From: Noviherbaspirillum autotrophicum
GTDB lineage: Bacteria; Pseudomonadota; Gammaproteobacteria; Burkholderiales; Burkholderiaceae_D
Assembly (NCBI RefSeq): GCF_000818395.1
Contig: NZ_JWJG01000028.1
Coordinates: 608,853 to 672,852 of the forward strand
DNA length: 64,000 nt
Direction of reading: 5' to 3'
Of this stretch, positions 17,642 through 28,055 are shown one piece after another; within the stretch, counting starts at the first letter, position 1, and each line of letters begins with the position of its first letter. Both the position numbers and the translations under genes were made by a program. The notes below the pieces were generated by a model. The model was given only the letters and a program-made list of their open reading frames with translations. It ran no database searches and was not told the origin of the DNA.

Positions 17642-18193
17642 CTATCGTCCGTAGAGGCCGGTGAGCGTTGCCGTCGCCAGGCGGTTGGCGTTCAGCATGA
17701 AGCCGATCATCGCCGGCGAGGCATCGGCCGGCACACCAAGCTTGTCCGTCTTGAGCGCGTACACCGTCACGATATAACGATGCGGCTTGTCGTCGGCGGG
17801 CGGGCAGGCGCCGCCAAATTCCATCGTGCCGAAGTCGTTGCGGCCGTGCCTGGCGCCGTCGGGCAGCGTGCCGGAATGTCCGGCGCCGCTGGCGAGCTTG
17901 TGGACCGACGCCGGGATGTTGTATACCACCCAATGCCACCAGCCGCTGCCGGTAGGCGCGTCCGGGTCGTACATGGTGACGGCAAAGCTCTTGGTTTCTG
18001 CCGGCGCCTCCGACCATTCCAGCTGCGGCGACTGGTTGCCGCCTGCGCAGCCAAAGCCTTGATAGACCTGGCTGGAATGCAGCCTCTGGTTGTTCTGAAT
18101 ATCGGCGCTCTTGACTTGGAAGGCCGGTGCGGCAGCAGCCGTGCCGCCAGCCAGGGCAAGGCTCAGGATCGCAATGGAAATCGGGTGTCGCAT
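17642..18193 (-). CDS. secreted PEBP-family (YbhB/YbcL, Raf-kinase-inhibitor-like) protein
   Basis: 183 residues with a signal peptide (cleavage near AAA, residue 22). It has the phosphatidylethanolamine-binding-protein core: FGCAGGNQSPQLEWSEAPAETKSFAVTMYDPDAPTGSGWWHWVVYNIP, the DPDAP and GxxHW blocks, and NDFGTMEFGGACPPADDKPHRYIVTVYAL. AAGGAG precedes the ATG at 18193. These proteins bind anionic ligands in a shallow pocket; function in bacteria is poorly defined. It lies downstream of the AraC-type regulator on the same strand with a 123-bp gap, so it may be that regulator's target. Confidence 0.92.
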   Translation of the reverse strand: MRHPISIAILSLALAGGTAAAAPAFQVKSADIQNNQRLHSSQVYQGFGCAGGNQSPQLEWSEAPAETKSFAVTMYDPDAPTGSGWWHWVVYNIPASVHKLASGAGHSGTLPDGARHGRNDFGTMEFGGACPPADDKPHRYIVTVYALKTDKLGVPADASPAMIGFMLNANRLATATLTGLYGR

Positions 18194-18316
18194 GAATCGC
18201 TCCTTTCAACAGGGATGGAATGTCAGTCCATCATCGCGCAGCATGCCGTCGCCGGGCGCTCAAGACGGTGCGCGAAACGATCAAGGCAACCATTGGCAAC
18301 ACCACGCGGCCGGGAT

Positions 18317-19165
18317 TCAGGAATGGGCGACGGCGGATGGCTCGATGCCGAAATGCGCGACGAAATTGCGCGTGAAGCTGGGCACTGACCGATAGCCGCA
18401 GGCTTGCGCCACTGACTTCACCGGCTTGCGCGTGGTCTGCAGCAAGGCCAGGCCGTGGTGCAGCCGCGCCTCGCGCAGCAACAGGCGCAGCGACGTGTTT
18501 TCTTCCGCCAGGCGCCGGCGCAGCGTGGCGCCGCTCATGTGCAGGCGCGCTTCGAAGTCGGCCGAACTCCACTCGCGCTCGGGGGCGGCCGCAACCAGCA
18601 GCCGGATGCGTGCGCTCAATGAGGGATCGCCGGCATGCAGGAAATGCCCATGACCCGCGCGCGCCAGCGCCAGGGCGACGCCGAGCAAACCATGATCCAG
18701 CAGCGCCGCATCGGGCGTTGCCGACGCGCTCAGCAACTCCAGCAAGTGCTGCAGCCACGGCAGCAAGGGCGTCACCGACCCGGTCGAAAAGGGCAGGGCG
18801 GCGCGCCGTTCTTCGGGCGACGCATGGGCATGGAGCAGGGTGCGCGCCAGTTCCACCACGCGCCACGGCAAGGCAATCGCCCAGGCGCGATAACTGTCCC
18901 CACCAATGCCAGTCGGCAGATTTTCCACTTGCAAGCAAGTCGCATGGTGAATCATCAGGAATTGCCCGGCAACGATCTCGCTCTGCTGCCCGCCGAGTTC
19001 CACCCGTTTGGTGCCCGCCAGCGGCAGGATCAGCGAGGGCAGGTCGACGCGCACCGCGCGCAGCCGATAGGCTTGTTGCGCTACGACCATGACTTGTCCT
19101 CCCGCACGGGCTACGCCGGACTGTAACCAATCCGGGATCGAGGAAGCTGTCATCCGTTTGTCCAT
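18317..19165 (-). CDS. AraC-family transcriptional regulator
   Basis: About 282 residues. The N-terminal half is a cupin-like sensing domain (LPSLILPLAGTKRVELGGQQSEIVAGQFLMIHH). The C-terminal 100 residues hold two HTH motifs (EWSSADFEARLHMSGATLRRRLAEENTSLRLLLREARLHHGLALLQ and KSVAQACGYRSVPSFTRNFVAHFGIEPSA). Starts at 19165, 19153 and 19189 are all possible; none has a good ribosome-binding site. It is divergent from the 76-residue gene at 19281 and upstream of the PEBP gene, either of which it may control. Confidence 0.88.
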   Translation of the reverse strand: MDKRMTASSIPDWLQSGVARAGGQVMVVAQQAYRLRAVRVDLPSLILPLAGTKRVELGGQQSEIVAGQFLMIHHATCLQVENLPTGIGGDSYRAWAIALPWRVVELARTLLHAHASPEERRAALPFSTGSVTPLLPWLQHLLELLSASATPDAALLDHGLLGVALALARAGHGHFLHAGDPSLSARIRLLVAAAPEREWSSADFEARLHMSGATLRRRLAEENTSLRLLLREARLHHGLALLQTTRKPVKSVAQACGYRSVPSFTRNFVAHFGIEPSAVAHS

Positions 19166-19280
19166 AGGCTGCAATGCGCGCTGCCGCATCGCGAGAAAAA
19201 TGTTCCTATTATTGTACAAAGTCTAAAGTGGTAGAGGCGGCCCGCTTCGGGCCGGCGTACTTGTTATCAGGAGGAAGGGC

Positions 19281-19511
19281 ATGCAATCGACATTCCGTGC
19301 ATCCGATTCGGGGCAAGCTGTTTTCCAGAACACCACCGCCACCGGCACCGAGCAATTGCTGGTGACTTTGCACCCAGGCAGCGACTCCATGGCACATATC
19401 CAGATCAAGGAAGATGTGTCGGGCGGGCTGGTGTCGACCTCGATTTCGATCAATCAATCCAATCTGCAAAAGCTGGTCGAATGGCTGCGCGACCAGGGCG
19501 CGGTGCAGTAG
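19281..19511 (+). CDS. small protein of unknown function
   Basis: 76 residues behind a very strong AGGAGGAAGGGC leader. The middle (TEQLLVTLHPGSDSMAHIQIKEDVSGGLVSTSISINQSNLQKLVEWLRDQ) looks like a beta sheet followed by one helix. There is no signal peptide. The strong translation signal suggests a well-expressed gene. I do not recognise the family. Confidence 0.7.
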   Translation: MQSTFRASDSGQAVFQNTTATGTEQLLVTLHPGSDSMAHIQIKEDVSGGLVSTSISINQSNLQKLVEWLRDQGAVQ

Positions 19512-19734
19512 CAGCAAAGGCTGGACGAGGGCGTCTCTCGTGGCCGGCGAGCAGGATTGACACCTGACATGTGCGAGCGCGCTTGACGTGCATCAGATCT
19601 CACTCGGATGAAATATCCAACACTGGGGAACAGTTGACTGCGCAACGCCATGAATGCATTCAGGATAACAATCCTGGCGCTTCCGCGCGCGTGATGCGTA
19701 CCTTGCGGAAGTGCCGGAAGAAAAGGAGAGCCGC

Positions 19735-21063
19735 ATGAAATTCGTTCGCTTCGCTCTAGCCGCATCCACCGTCGCACTGATGCTTCCAGCCCCGTCCCAT
19801 GCGGGCGGTTTCGCCCTTAGCGAAATGAGTGCCGCCAGTCTTGGCAACGCGCATGCCGGCGGCGCCGCCGCTGCCGAAGACCTGAGCACCATCTATTTCA
19901 ACCCGGCCGGCCTGACGCGGCTCAGCGGGCGCCAGTTCATGGTTTCCGGCTCGGCCATCCGGCCGTCGGCCAATTTCGAGAACCGCGGCTCGTTTTCCGC
20001 TGCCGGCCCGCTTTCCGGAGGCAACGGCGGCGATGCGGGAAGCTGGGCGCTGGTGCCAGCCTTGTATTACGCGATGGATATCTCGCCCGACCTGCGCTTC
20101 GGACTTGGCATGCAGGTGCCGTTCGGCCTGACCACCGAATACGATGCGGGCTGGGTCGGGCGCTACCAGGCGTTGAAGTCCGATCTGATCACGGTCGACA
20201 TCAATCCCACGCTCGCCTACCGGCTCAGCGACACGGTATCCGTCGGCGGCGGCGTGAGCGCGCAGTACGTCAATGTCGAGCTGTCGCGCGCGATCGACTT
20301 CGGCAGCGTTTGCGTGGGCAGTGCCGGCCTGGCCACCTGCAGCGCGATCGGTTTCCTGCCCCAGGCCCGTGACGGCAGCGTGACGGTCAAGGGCAACGAC
20401 TGGGGCTACGGTTTCAATCTTGGCGCGCTGTTCACGCCCGATGCGCGCATGCGCTTCGGTATCGCCTACCGCTCCAAGGTCAGCCACGAACTGTCCGGCA
20501 GCGCCAATTTCACCAAGCCGGCCGGCTTGCCGGGGCCGATTGCGGCGGCACCCACGTTCACCAATACCGGCGCGCGGGCCGATATCGACTTGCCGGATTC
20601 GCTGTCCGTGAGCGGCTATGTCGACCTCGATCCGAAATGGTCGGTGATGGCTGATGTCACCTGGACGCACTGGAGTCGCTTCAAGGAATTGCGCATCCGC
20701 TTCGATAACGGCGCAGCCGACAGCGTGACGCCGGAAGAATGGCGCAATACCTACCGGGTCGCGGCAGCAGTGAACTACCGCTACAACGACATGTGGAAGC
20801 TGCGCGCGGGCCTCGCCTACGACCAGTCGCCGGTGGAGGGGCAATTCCGCACGCCGCGCATTCCCGACAACAATCGCCGCTGGCTGACCTTGGGCGCGCA
20901 GTATAAGCCGTCGCGGCAAGACAGCTGGGACTTCGGCTATGCCCACTTGTTTGTGAGTGACGCGTCGCTCAACAAATCCGAGCCGCCGGTGGGCGGCACC
21001 TTGGTCGGCAATTACAGCAATGACGTCAACATCCTCAGCGTGCAGTACAACCGCGCATTCTGA
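19735..21063 (+). CDS. FadL/OmpP1/TodX-family outer-membrane transporter
   Basis: 442 residues. A signal peptide (cleavage about HAGG, residue 22) leads to the FadL hatch start GGFALSEMSAASLGNAHAGGAAAAEDLSTIYFNPAGLTRLSG. The rest alternates amphipathic strands to a final NILSVQYNRAF, a C-terminal Phe as required for BAM assembly. FadL proteins move hydrophobic substrates such as long-chain fatty acids or aromatics through a lateral opening. GGAGAGCCGC precedes the ATG at 19735. No fatty-acid degradation genes are adjacent, so the substrate is open. Confidence 0.92.
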   Translation: MKFVRFALAASTVALMLPAPSHAGGFALSEMSAASLGNAHAGGAAAAEDLSTIYFNPAGLTRLSGRQFMVSGSAIRPSANFENRGSFSAAGPLSGGNGGDAGSWALVPALYYAMDISPDLRFGLGMQVPFGLTTEYDAGWVGRYQALKSDLITVDINPTLAYRLSDTVSVGGGVSAQYVNVELSRAIDFGSVCVGSAGLATCSAIGFLPQARDGSVTVKGNDWGYGFNLGALFTPDARMRFGIAYRSKVSHELSGSANFTKPAGLPGPIAAAPTFTNTGARADIDLPDSLSVSGYVDLDPKWSVMADVTWTHWSRFKELRIRFDNGAADSVTPEEWRNTYRVAAAVNYRYNDMWKLRAGLAYDQSPVEGQFRTPRIPDNNRRWLTLGAQYKPSRQDSWDFGYAHLFVSDASLNKSEPPVGGTLVGNYSNDVNILSVQYNRAF

Positions 21064-21158
21064 CAGGCGGCGGCCCGCGTGCCTTGATACGGCCCGCCAT
21101 CGGGACGATTCTGACCCCAGTCAGATAGCGGATTTCCAACCCATGGCAGGAGGTGAGC

Positions 21159-21383
21159 ATGGCGGCCGCGACTTACCATAAGGGCAATTGGAAGGCGGAA
21201 GTGGATTTTGAGGAACTGGCCAGCGGTAAATTCCAGGGAATCGTCCTGCTGTTCCACGAAGGCGGCACGTCCGTCGACAAGCAGCAAATCCTGCATCGCA
21301 CCGTGAATATCTCGGATACCGTCGACGGCGCACTGGAGGAAGGGAAGAACCTGGCGCACCACCTGCTCGGCGACATGGAGTGA
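21159..21383 (+). CDS. small protein of unknown function
   Basis: 74 residues; AGGAGG lies 5 nt before the ATG at 21159, which I prefer to the GTG at 21153 that overlaps that site. The sequence starts ATYHKGNWKAEVDFEELASGKFQGIVLLFHE, a likely beta hairpin, and ends in a helix EGKNLAHHLLGDME. No membrane or secretion signal. Unknown family. Confidence 0.65.
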   Translation: MAAATYHKGNWKAEVDFEELASGKFQGIVLLFHEGGTSVDKQQILHRTVNISDTVDGALEEGKNLAHHLLGDME

Positions 21384-21416
21384 CGGGCGCGTGTTGCAGC
21401 GGGCGTGATGATCGGT

Positions 21417-21453
21417 GATGACAGAAAATCAATTTTTGAAGTAATCTGTCATC
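21417..21453. terminator. inverted repeat followed by a T-rich run
   Basis: GATGACAGA (21417-21425) pairs with TCTGTCATC (21445-21453) and is followed by CCTATTTTTATT. It fits a terminator for the 74-residue gene, but equally could be an operator just before the next gene at 21478. Confidence 0.45.
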
Positions 21454-21477
21454 CCTATTTTTATTCCCGGTGTGCCC

Positions 21478-21906
21478 ATGAAAAAACTCCTTGCCCTTCT
21501 GTTCTCCCTTTGCCTGGCGGCGGCCGCGCATGCAGCGGCAGATCCCGACCGGTATCTGCTGACGGTAGCGACGCTGCAAAAAATGGAAGCCGTCAACAAG
21601 GATCTGTCGAAGCTCAAGATCAGCAAGAAGAGCGACGAGGACGACGACGACAACCAGTCGGTGGAAGAATTCGCTAAAAAGCTCGATGCCGATCCGCGGG
21701 TGAAGGCAGCCCTGGCGAAAAACGGCATGACCAGCATGGACTTCTCGCTGGCTACCTACGCCATGTTCGCCGCAGGCATGCACCTGATGTTCGAGTCCAG
21801 CATGGACAAGAAGAAGGGCGCGGCGTTGTATGCGAGCTATCCGAAGGAGCGCCAGGCCAACATCGAACTGCTGCGCAAGAACCCGCAATTCATGGCCAAG
21901 AAATGA
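21478..21906 (+). CDS. small secreted protein of unknown function
   Basis: 142 residues with a signal peptide MKKLLALLFSLCLAAAAHAAA. The mature part is helical and charged: a first helix (RYLLTVATLQKMEAVNKDLSKLK), a KKSDEDDDD acidic linker, and a DADPRVKAALAKNGMTSMDFSLATYAMFAAGMHLM segment. It is probably periplasmic. The Met-rich middle (MTSMDF, MFAAGM, MFESSMD) is a little unusual. No known domain recognised. Confidence 0.7.
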   Translation: MKKLLALLFSLCLAAAAHAAADPDRYLLTVATLQKMEAVNKDLSKLKISKKSDEDDDDNQSVEEFAKKLDADPRVKAALAKNGMTSMDFSLATYAMFAAGMHLMFESSMDKKKGAALYASYPKERQANIELLRKNPQFMAKK

Positions 21907-21911
21907 GGCAA

Positions 21912-21937
21912 GCCGGAAGAAATCCGGCATGGCTTTT
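21912..21937 (+). terminator. terminator of the small secreted protein gene
   Basis: GCCGGA (21912-21917) pairs with TCCGGC (21923-21928) and is followed shortly by a run of four T residues. Confidence 0.6.
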
Positions 21938-21951
21938 CCCTCAAATGAATA

Positions 21952-21978
21952 CGGCGGAAGGCTTGATGCCTTCCGCCG
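21952..21978 (-). terminator. terminator of ettA
   Basis: An 11-bp perfect stem, CGGCGGAAGGC (21952-21962) with GCCTTCCGCCG (21968-21978), and a 5-nt loop lie 20 bp past the ettA stop. The downstream sequence on the minus strand is only moderately T-rich. Confidence 0.6.
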
Positions 21979-21998
21979 CATGAGGGTGCTGCCGGCGC

Positions 21999-23666
<1,668 letters not shown>

Positions 23667-23836
23667 AGGAATACCGGGTGATGAATACGGAAGAAAAGGA
23701 AGAGTGCAAGGATACCCCATCGGCCGTGCCTGCGGTGCCGCTGGCACGGGCAGCGATGGCGCTTTTTATGCAAAGCCGGGCATGTAATTAACGCAAGTCA
23801 AGATTGAGATAGTGCGCCGGCCGTACTGCGCGCCGC

Positions 23837-26080
23837 TCAAGTCAGGCCGAGCGTATTTGCCGTAATCCAGCGGCTGATGGCGGCGGTAAACCCGGCGGCC
23901 GTAAACGGCTTGGCAAGATAGTCATCCATGCCCGCCGCCAGGCAACGTTCGAGATCGCCCTCGACGGCGCTGGCAGTCAGCGCGATCACGGGGACGCGCC
24001 GCGCGCCGGCCTGCATCTCCCGCTCGCGCAGGCGGGCGGTTGCTTCATACCCATCCATGACAGGCATCATGCAGTCCATCAGCACTAGGTCGAATGCGCC
24101 CGGTTCGAACGCTTCCAGCGCCTCGACGCCGTTATCGGCGAGTACGACGCTGCAGCCCATTTTTTCCAGCAGAATGCGCGCCAGCTGGCGGTTGATTTCG
24201 ATGTCTTCCACCACCAGCACGCGCGCATCGGCTGGCGCGGCCGGCACGGGCGGCGCGCTTTCCTGGGCCGATGGCGCGGCGGGGGCAGCGCTGTCGGCCA
24301 TCGGGCACGGCAGCTGGAACGTGAATACGGTGCCCTTGCCGATCTCGCTGACACAACTGAGCCGGCCTTGCATCATGTCGGACAGGCGCTTGCAGATCGC
24401 CAGCCCGAGCCCGGTGCCGCCGTACTCGCGGCTGATCGACGCGTCGGCCTGGGTGAACGGCTCGAACAGATGGCGTTGCGTTTGCGTGCTGATGCCGATG
24501 CCGCTGTCGGCCACGGTATACGTCAGCTCCAGCATGCGCGGCGCACCGGGCAGCGCTCGCGCGCTGAAGGAAACGGCAACCGTGCCGGACGGCGTGAACT
24601 TGATGGCATTGTTGATCAGGTTGCCCAGCACTTGCGCGATGCGCATCGGGTCGCCCAGCACCCATTGCGGCGCCAGCGGCCCGGTGTGCACCTCGATGCG
24701 CAAGCCTTTCTTGTCCGCCTGGTGCTGGTGCAGGTCGACTGCGTCGCGCAGCGGCTGCACCGGGTCGAATGGCATGGTCTCGACTTCCAGGTGGCCGGCC
24801 TCGATCTTGGAAAAATCAAGGATGTCGTTGAGTATGCGCATCAGGCCCTTGGCGCTGCCATGCACGTTGGCGGCATAGCCGCGCTGCACGCCGTCGAGCC
24901 TGGTGTCGAGCATCAGCTCCGACATGCCCAAAATGCCATTCATCGGCGTGCGGATCTCGTGGCTCATCACTGCCAGGAAGCGGGACTTGGCTTCGCTGGC
25001 GGCCTCGGCCTGCGCTTTGAGCGACAGCGCCTGCTGCGCATCCTGCTCGCGCCGGCGCAGGATGGTCGCCATCAGCACGAACGCGGCGACCAGCGCGGCG
25101 ATGCTCGCCAGCATGACGCTGCCGAGCATGCCCACGGTCTGATGCCAGCCGCCGAGGAACAGGTCATCGGTTACCGTCAGGCTGATGATGAGCGGATAAT
25201 TCCGGATGCGCCGCGGCGCGGTCATGCGAAACACGCTCTTGAAATCCTCGGATGCGCGCGGCCCGTCGTTCAAGACCACGTCGTGATCCTTGCCCTGTCC
25301 CATCACCTTGTACGCCGAACTGTACAGGTTGCGTTGCCCGATCATTTTTTCCACTGCCGGCCAGCGCGCCATGAGCGTGTAGTCGCTGCGGTAGAGCGAG
25401 ATGGCGGCGCTGCTGCCCAGGTTGACCTTTTGGAAAAAATTGACGAAGAAGTCGCACGAAATCCCGATCAGCGCTGCGCCGATGAATTCGCCGTGCGCGC
25501 CGTTGAGGCGACGGCTGATATAGAAAGTCCACTTGCCATTAATCTTGTTGCGTATCGGCGCGCTGAGAAAGGCGGCCGTGTCGTTGTGGCTCAAGTGGTG
25601 CCGGAAATAGTCGCGGTCGGCGAGGTTGATCGGCGGGGTCGGAAAGGAGCGGGTGAAGTTGATGACGTCGCCATTGGCGGAGACGATGGTGGCGACATCG
25701 ATCTGCGGTAAGCCATGAATTTTGTCGCGCATCATCTGGTAGGTGGCATGATTGCCAAAGCGCGCCGCCAGCGCCTGGGCATCGCGCACCTTCGCCAGTT
25801 GAATGTCGTCGACAATGCTGTCGAGCACCAGGTAGGTCGAAGCCATGGTCTGCGAAGTGTTCTCGGCCATGATGAGGGACAGGTTGCCAAGCTCGTTGCG
25901 CCAGTCCTCGATCGCCCGCTCGCGCAGCACCCGGATCGAGACGGCTGCCGACAAGGCGATGAACACGACGAGCGCGCCGCCGATGAGGATGGTGGCGCGC
26001 CTGGCGTCGGTGGCGGCATGATGCAGGCGGTGCCAGAAGCGTGCCGGCTTGTCGGTTGCTGTCGAAGCTGTGCTGGGCAT
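23837..26080 (-). CDS. hybrid sensor histidine kinase with periplasmic double-Cache-like domain
   Basis: 747 residues. TM1 (about 31-50) and TM2 (about 315-341) enclose a long periplasmic sensor with [37 protein letters not shown], a dCache/PDC signature. Then come HisKA with H374 ([12 protein letters not shown]), HATPase ([14 protein letters not shown]) and one receiver (about 620-740, [16 protein letters not shown] with phospho-acceptor in [13 protein letters not shown]). It has no Hpt, but a separate Hpt protein is encoded 13 bp upstream and an HTH-receiver protein before that, so the three probably form one relay: kinase, own receiver, Hpt, regulator. Confidence 0.93.
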   Translation of the reverse strand: MPSTASTATDKPARFWHRLHHAATDARRATILIGGALVVFIALSAAVSIRVLRERAIEDWRNELGNLSLIMAENTSQTMASTYLVLDSIVDDIQLAKVRDAQALAARFGNHATYQMMRDKIHGLPQIDVATIVSANGDVINFTRSFPTPPINLADRDYFRHHLSHNDTAAFLSAPIRNKINGKWTFYISRRLNGAHGEFIGAALIGISCDFFVNFFQKVNLGSSAAISLYRSDYTLMARWPAVEKMIGQRNLYSSAYKVMGQGKDHDVVLNDGPRASEDFKSVFRMTAPRRIRNYPLIISLTVTDDLFLGGWHQTVGMLGSVMLASIAALVAAFVLMATILRRREQDAQQALSLKAQAEAASEAKSRFLAVMSHEIRTPMNGILGMSELMLDTRLDGVQRGYAANVHGSAKGLMRILNDILDFSKIEAGHLEVETMPFDPVQPLRDAVDLHQHQADKKGLRIEVHTGPLAPQWVLGDPMRIAQVLGNLINNAIKFTPSGTVAVSFSARALPGAPRMLELTYTVADSGIGISTQTQRHLFEPFTQADASISREYGGTGLGLAICKRLSDMMQGRLSCVSEIGKGTVFTFQLPCPMADSAAPAAPSAQESAPPVPAAPADARVLVVEDIEINRQLARILLEKMGCSVVLADNGVEALEAFEPGAFDLVLMDCMMPVMDGYEATARLREREMQAGARRVPVIALTASAVEGDLERCLAAGMDDYLAKPFTAAGFTAAISRWITANTLGLT

Positions 26081-26093
26081 GCGATGCGGCGCC

Positions 26094-26489
26094 TTAGCGC
26101 CGGCGTTCCTGTTCGTGCTGCGGCGCGCCGTCCTGGATATCCGCGATGCTGGCCGCTACTTCCTGCATCACGTGCCGAAATTCCGGCTCCAGCGCCGACA
26201 GCAGGGCGGGAAGGAGTTCCAGTGCGGCGCTGCGTGCCAGGCTTTCGATTTGCGCGAGCTGCTGCGTCAGGCGCGCGGCGCCGACCAGGGCCGTCGTTCC
26301 CTTCAGCGCATGGCTTTCGCGCGTGACCGCCGCACCGTCCCCGGCCGCTGCCGCCTGCTGCAGCCGCGCCAGCATCGGCGGCGCGATGCGTAGATAAGTT
26401 TCGGTCATGCTGCGAAAGGCATCAAGGTCGCCTCCCACGGCCTTGAGCAGGACTTGCGGGTCGATCGACTGGTATGGGCTGGGCTGCAT
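26094..26489 (-). CDS. Hpt-domain phosphotransfer protein
   Basis: 131 residues, almost all one Hpt four-helix bundle. Phospho-acceptor H60 sits in [16 protein letters not shown], the usual HxLKG pattern. Residues 20-50 form the preceding helix ([26 protein letters not shown]); the C-terminus is acidic-basic and likely disordered. The gene lies 92 bp after the HTH-receiver gene and 13 bp before the hybrid kinase, placing it as the shuttle between the two. Confidence 0.9.
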   Translation of the reverse strand: MQPSPYQSIDPQVLLKAVGGDLDAFRSMTETYLRIAPPMLARLQQAAAAGDGAAVTRESHALKGTTALVGAARLTQQLAQIESLARSAALELLPALLSALEPEFRHVMQEVAASIADIQDGAPQHEQERRR

Positions 26490-26581
26490 GCGGCGCTCTG
26501 GCTAGTGTTCGCGATGGCAGGATGGTAGCGCCTGACGTCAAAAGATGAAATCCGGAAAAAATACCGAATTTCACAAATCAA

Positions 26582-27199
26582 TCAATTTTTCCGGTCGCTG
26601 CGCGCCTTTTGCGCACAGCAAGCGCGCAGGTAGCCGCGCAACTCATCATAGTTCACCGGCTTTTCAAAGAAAACGACGCCCGCCGGCACGCCGCCGCGTG
26701 CGGCGATATCCCGCTGTGTCAGGCCGGACACGATGGCAATGTTGATGTCGGCCAGATCCGGGTAGGTCAGGATCGTCGTGACGACTTCGTAACCGTCGAT
26801 GCCTTCCATCATGATATCCGCCAGCACCACATCCGGCCGGCGGCGCGCGATTTCGATCAGCGCCTGATAGCCGTTTTCGCAAAACCGCAGGTCGGCATCC
26901 AGGTTCCAGGATGAGATCTGCTTCTGGTAGATGCCGCGTTGCATCTCGTTATCTTCGACGATCAGGATACTGGTCCGCCCCGCCGGCGACGCCGCTTTCG
27001 GCACATGGCCGGGCGCGTCCTTGTCCTTGTAGGCACGTACCGCAGACAACGGAATGCGCCGATGTCCGCCCTTGGTCTTCCACGCCTCGAGCGCACCGGT
27101 TTCCACTAATTGTTGCACCGAGGTCACGGAAATGCCCAAGAGTTTGGCGGCTTCCTGGGTTGTACATACTTCGGCTGCAGGCATTTTGATACTTTCCAT
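26582..27199 (-). CDS. response regulator with N-terminal excisionase-type HTH and C-terminal receiver
   Basis: 205 residues in reversed order compared with ordinary regulators. Residues 11-58 are an HTH_17/BldC-like winged helix (CTTQEAAKLLGISVTSVQQLVETGALEAWKTKGGHRRIP), as in excisionases and MerR proteins. Residues 77-193 are a full receiver: D83 acidic pocket, phospho-acceptor D128, S158 and K180 of the FEKPV loop. HTH-first fusion is rare; usual output domains are C-terminal. It heads the minus-strand phosphorelay operon and is divergent from cheW. The start at 27199 has only a weak site; 27184 is an alternative. Confidence 0.9.
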   Translation of the reverse strand: MESIKMPAAEVCTTQEAAKLLGISVTSVQQLVETGALEAWKTKGGHRRIPLSAVRAYKDKDAPGHVPKAASPAGRTSILIVEDNEMQRGIYQKQISSWNLDADLRFCENGYQALIEIARRRPDVVLADIMMEGIDGYEVVTTILTYPDLADINIAIVSGLTQRDIAARGGVPAGVVFFEKPVNYDELRGYLRACCAQKARSDRKN

Positions 27200-27504
27200 G
27201 CTTTAATTTCTTCGTAAAATCAATTTTAACAGATTCAACATTGTTGTAAAAAAATCGTTATAATTGATCCAGTGCAAGTTTCCCGGTTGCTTTTTTCGGG
27301 GGTAAATGCAGTGTCGCAGGCGGTTTTCAAGTTTCCGTATAGCAACAATCAGCATTATGCCTTCGAATTGTGAAGAGGCAAGGCTAAACGGAATCCCTGC
27401 TTTGCTTGCGCCCGAATGGCGTGTCCGGCGGCAAAAACGGTGAAGTCAACAGAATAAACCGTGATACGCCGGCGTTGAATCTGACAATCAGAAGGGATTT
27501 GTTT
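27200..27504. promoter_or_regulatory. divergent intergenic region between the HTH-receiver gene and cheW
   Basis: Positions about 27215-27265 are strongly AT-rich compared with everything around. A perfect TATAAT lies at 27259-27264 on the plus strand; the -35 side is poor (TTCAAC with a 19-nt spacer). CAACATTGTTG (27237-27247) is a short interrupted palindrome that could be an operator. No flagellar sigma-28 promoter is obvious. Confidence 0.4.
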
Positions 27505-28023
27505 ATGCAAGCCAGCAACATCAGCGGCCTTTCCGCCCCGGCCGGCACACGACAGGCGCAGGAAACGGGCGCGCCAGAATTTCTTATCTTCGGCCTCGGC
27601 GGCGAGGAATACGGCATCGGTATCCGCAACGTGCAGGAATTGCGCGGCTATGAAACGGTAACCCGCATCGCCAACGCACCGGATTACATCAAGGGTGTCA
27701 TCAACCTGCGCGGCGCCATCGTGCCGATCCTCGACATGCGCATCAAGTTCGGTCTCGACGCGCCCACCTATGACGCACTGACGGTGGTGGTCATCCTCAA
27801 TCTTGACGGCCGCCTGGTCGGCATCGTGGTCGACCGCGTGTCGGATGTCGTCACGCTCAAGCCGGAGCAGATTCGCCCGGCTCCTCCCATGCACGGCGAA
27901 GCGCTGGATACCGGTTATCTGCTCGCGCTGGGCACGCTGGACGACCGCATGCTGATCCTGGTCGACATCGACAAGCTGAGCCCGCATGCCGACCTCGACG
28001 TCATGCAGAAGATCGCGGCCTGA
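27505..28023 (+). CDS. cheW: chemotaxis coupling protein CheW
   Basis: 172 residues. A short variable N-terminus leads to the CheW fold: [58 protein letters not shown], with the conserved INLRG receptor/CheA contact. [23 protein letters not shown] and [11 protein letters not shown] complete it. CheW joins receptors to the kinase CheA. The frame is open upstream to 27406 but that part is not CheW-like. It heads a plus-strand run with two receptors and cheZ; no cheA is in the window. Confidence 0.95.
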   Translation: MQASNISGLSAPAGTRQAQETGAPEFLIFGLGGEEYGIGIRNVQELRGYETVTRIANAPDYIKGVINLRGAIVPILDMRIKFGLDAPTYDALTVVVILNLDGRLVGIVVDRVSDVVTLKPEQIRPAPPMHGEALDTGYLLALGTLDDRMLILVDIDKLSPHADLDVMQKIAA

Positions 28024-28055
28024 GCCGCCCGGCAATCCCCTCAACGGAGAGCAAG

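Noticed and set aside
27200-27504. A flagellar sigma-28 promoter before cheW
   Set aside because: I looked for TAAA-N15-GCCGATAA and found no acceptable match.
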